NCBI RefSeq assembly: GCF_018141425.1
Contig: NZ_CP058561.1
Span: forward strand, 4,340,001 to 4,404,000
DNA length: 64,000 nt
Direction: 5' to 3'
Source: Vallitalea guaymasensis
GTDB lineage: Bacteria > Bacillota > Clostridia > Lachnospirales > Vallitaleaceae
Shown: piece after piece, positions 62,556 to 64,000 of the stretch
Layout: every line of letters starts with the position of its first letter
Position numbering within the stretch: position 1 is the first letter of the stretch
Notes under the pieces: model-generated
Seen by the model: only the letters and a program-made list of their open reading frames with translations
Databases searched by the model: none
What the model was told of the DNA's origin: nothing
Program-made: the position numbers and the translations under genes

Positions 62556-64000
62556 GTGTCAAACATTCAGGAAAGTATACAGGATATGTATAGACGGAAA
62601 GAAAGCTTATTAGAAGGTGGCGGTAAGGATAGAATAGATAAGCAGCATGCAGATGGAAAAATGACTGCAAGAGAAAGAATAGATATGCTGCTGGATATCA
62701 ACAGTTTTGTAGAGATTGGAGCATATATGAAACACCGTTCAACTGATTTTGGACTTGGGGAGGCAGAAATTCCCGGAGATGGTGTTGTTACAGGTTATGG
62801 TACCATTGATAATAACCTAGTATATGTATATGCACAAGATTTTACGGTAATGGGTGGTTCATTAGGCGAAGTACATGCACAAAAGATCTGTAAGGTAATG
62901 GATATGGCAATAAAAACAGGAGCTCCCATTATTGGCATAAATGATTCAGGTGGAGCTAGGGTTCAAGAAGGAATCGATGCTCTTGGAGGCTTTGGAGAAA
63001 TATTTTATCGCAATACAAAAGCATCTGGTATAGTACCTCAGATATCCGTAATCATGGGACCATGTGCAGGAGGAGCAGTTTATTCACCTGCAATAACGGA
63101 TTTTGTATTTATGGTAGACAATACTAGTCAAATGTTTATTACTGGTCCTGAGGTCATTAAAACTGTTACTGGAGAAGAAATAACCAAAGAGGAACTTGGT
63201 GGTGCTAATGTTCATGCAAGTAAAAGTGGTGTAGCTCACTTTCATTATACTGATGAAGCTGAATGTATTAGAGAAATCAGGAAGTTAATCAATTATCTGC
63301 CTTCTAATTATTTGGAGGAGCCTGTTGAATCTAATATTGAAGATGACCCGAACAGAAAATCATCTAAGCTTATGGATATCATGCCAGATGTTCCAAGTAA
63401 AGCTTATGATATGAGATTAATAATAGAAGAAATAATTGATACGGATAGTTTTATAGAAGTCCATAAAGATTATGCACAAAATATAATTGTAGGTTTTGCT
63501 AAGATGAACAATGATACTGTTGGTATTATAGCCAATCAGCCCAAAATTCTGGCAGGTGCACTTGATGTAAATGCTTCAGATAAAGCCGCAAGATTCATTA
63601 GATTTTGTGACAGCTTCAATATTTCCATTGTAACATTGACGGATGTACCTGGTTATTTTCCAGGAGTTGCACAAGAACATACTGGAATAATAAGACATGG
63701 AGCAAAACTTTTATATGCATATTGCGAAGCAACTGTACCTAAAATCAATCTTATCTTAAGAAAAGCTTACGGTGGTGCCTATATTGCAATGAGCAGTAAG
63801 CATCTAAAAGCGGATCTGGTTTTAGCTTGGCCCACAGCGGAGATAGCTGTTATGGGAGCACAAGGTGCAGCTAATATCATATTTAGAAAAGATATAGATA
63901 ATGCAGACAATCCTGAGAAGATGCGTGAACAGAAGGTGGAACAATATAAAGAAAATTTTGCTAACCCTTATGTTGCAGCTAATAGAGGATTTGTTGATGC
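62556..64000 (+). CDS. MmdA-type acyl-CoA carboxyltransferase/decarboxylase alpha subunit (cut by window edge)
   Basis: 481 codons are visible and the frame is open at the right edge, so roughly 20-40 residues are probably missing. GTG start with GGGGAGGTG 5 bases upstream. Carboxyltransferase blocks are clear: MTARERIDMLLD, GINDSGGARVQEG, MGPCAGGAVYSPAITDF, DVPGYFPGVAQEH and the C-terminal KAYGGAYIAMSSKHL. The family includes sodium-pumping methylmalonyl-/malonyl-CoA decarboxylase alpha subunits and propionyl-CoA carboxylase beta subunits. It follows iolG by 47 bases with no terminator. In this operon it may decarboxylate malonyl-CoA to acetyl-CoA. Which partners follow is outside the window. 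Confidence 0.88.
   Translation, partial: MSNIQESIQDMYRRKESLLEGGGKDRIDKQHADGKMTARERIDMLLDINSFVEIGAYMKHRSTDFGLGEAEIPGDGVVTGYGTIDNNLVYVYAQDFTVMGGSLGEVHAQKICKVMDMAIKTGAPIIGINDSGGARVQEGIDALGGFGEIFYRNTKASGIVPQISVIMGPCAGGAVYSPAITDFVFMVDNTSQMFITGPEVIKTVTGEEITKEELGGANVHASKSGVAHFHYTDEAECIREIRKLINYLPSNYLEEPVESNIEDDPNRKSSKLMDIMPDVPSKAYDMRLIIEEIIDTDSFIEVHKDYAQNIIVGFAKMNNDTVGIIANQPKILAGALDVNASDKAARFIRFCDSFNISIVTLTDVPGYFPGVAQEHTGIIRHGAKLLYAYCEATVPKINLILRKAYGGAYIAMSSKHLKADLVLAWPTAEIAVMGAQGAANIIFRKDIDNADNPEKMREQKVEQYKENFANPYVAANRGFVD

Noticed and set aside
1-64000. CRISPR arrays, tRNA or rRNA genes, prophage or insertion sequence genes
   Set aside because: I looked for regular repeat-spacer patterns, tRNA-like and rRNA-like segments, and transposase or integrase motifs and found none.

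Overview
The window is a strongly AT-rich, gene-dense stretch of a low-GC Gram-positive chromosome. Anaerobic Clostridia are the best guess, from Stickland/amino-acid fermentation genes, YesM/YesN-type two-component systems, lipobox solute-binding proteins, a lysine riboswitch and AGGAGG ribosome binding sites. No phage, transposase, CRISPR, rRNA or tRNA gene was seen. The species cannot be fixed from the sequence alone; a Vallitalea-like lachnospiral anaerobe is only a guess.

Region 1 (1-10435) is a complete lysine fermentation operon: kal-kce-atoD-atoA-kdd-kamA-kamB-kamC-kamD-kamE. It sits behind a lysine-riboswitch leader whose closing helix P1 and intrinsic terminator compete for the same bases, which predicts that lysine turns the operon ON. 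Region 2 (10520-13379) holds a divergent UroD-family methyltransferase and AraC regulator, then a stretch of very small ORFs including a self-contained promoter/29-codon ORF/double-terminator unit. Region 3 (13626-20934) is a YesM/YesN two-component pair with a CUT1-type sugar importer (binding protein and two permeases, no ATPase). A PHP phosphoesterase and a glycerophosphodiesterase follow (21025-22753).

Region 4 (23226-29704) is a complete histidine degradation operon, hutH-hutU-ftcD-hutI-fchA, yielding glutamate, ammonia and C1-tetrahydrofolate. Next come a diguanylate cyclase, a PPC-domain protein and a LacI regulator (30091-33690). Region 5 (33904-42094) is a sensory module (response regulator, histidine kinase, membrane-anchored periplasmic-binding-protein-like sensor) followed by a CUT2 importer whose binding protein resembles the sensor. 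A UroD-family protein and a ROK regulator follow. Region 6 (44871-52165) is a divergent pair: a YesM/YesN system on the minus strand and a second CUT2 importer on the plus strand.

Region 7 (53095-64000, open at the right edge) is a myo-inositol catabolism operon: LacI regulator, three tandem operators, iolC, a CoA-acylating aldehyde dehydrogenase, iolJ, iolB, iolD, iolE, iolG and the first part of an MmdA-type carboxyltransferase. The usual iolA is absent from the visible part. The aldehyde dehydrogenase and decarboxylase-type gene suggest that malonate semialdehyde is handled through malonyl-CoA, possibly with a sodium-pumping decarboxylase.

Two copies of a palindromic dispersed repeat, in opposite orientation, lie after the lysine operon and before the inositol regulator. 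Start codons were chosen by Shine-Dalgarno position and are noted where uncertain. All functions are inferred from motifs and recognised families; no database search was run.
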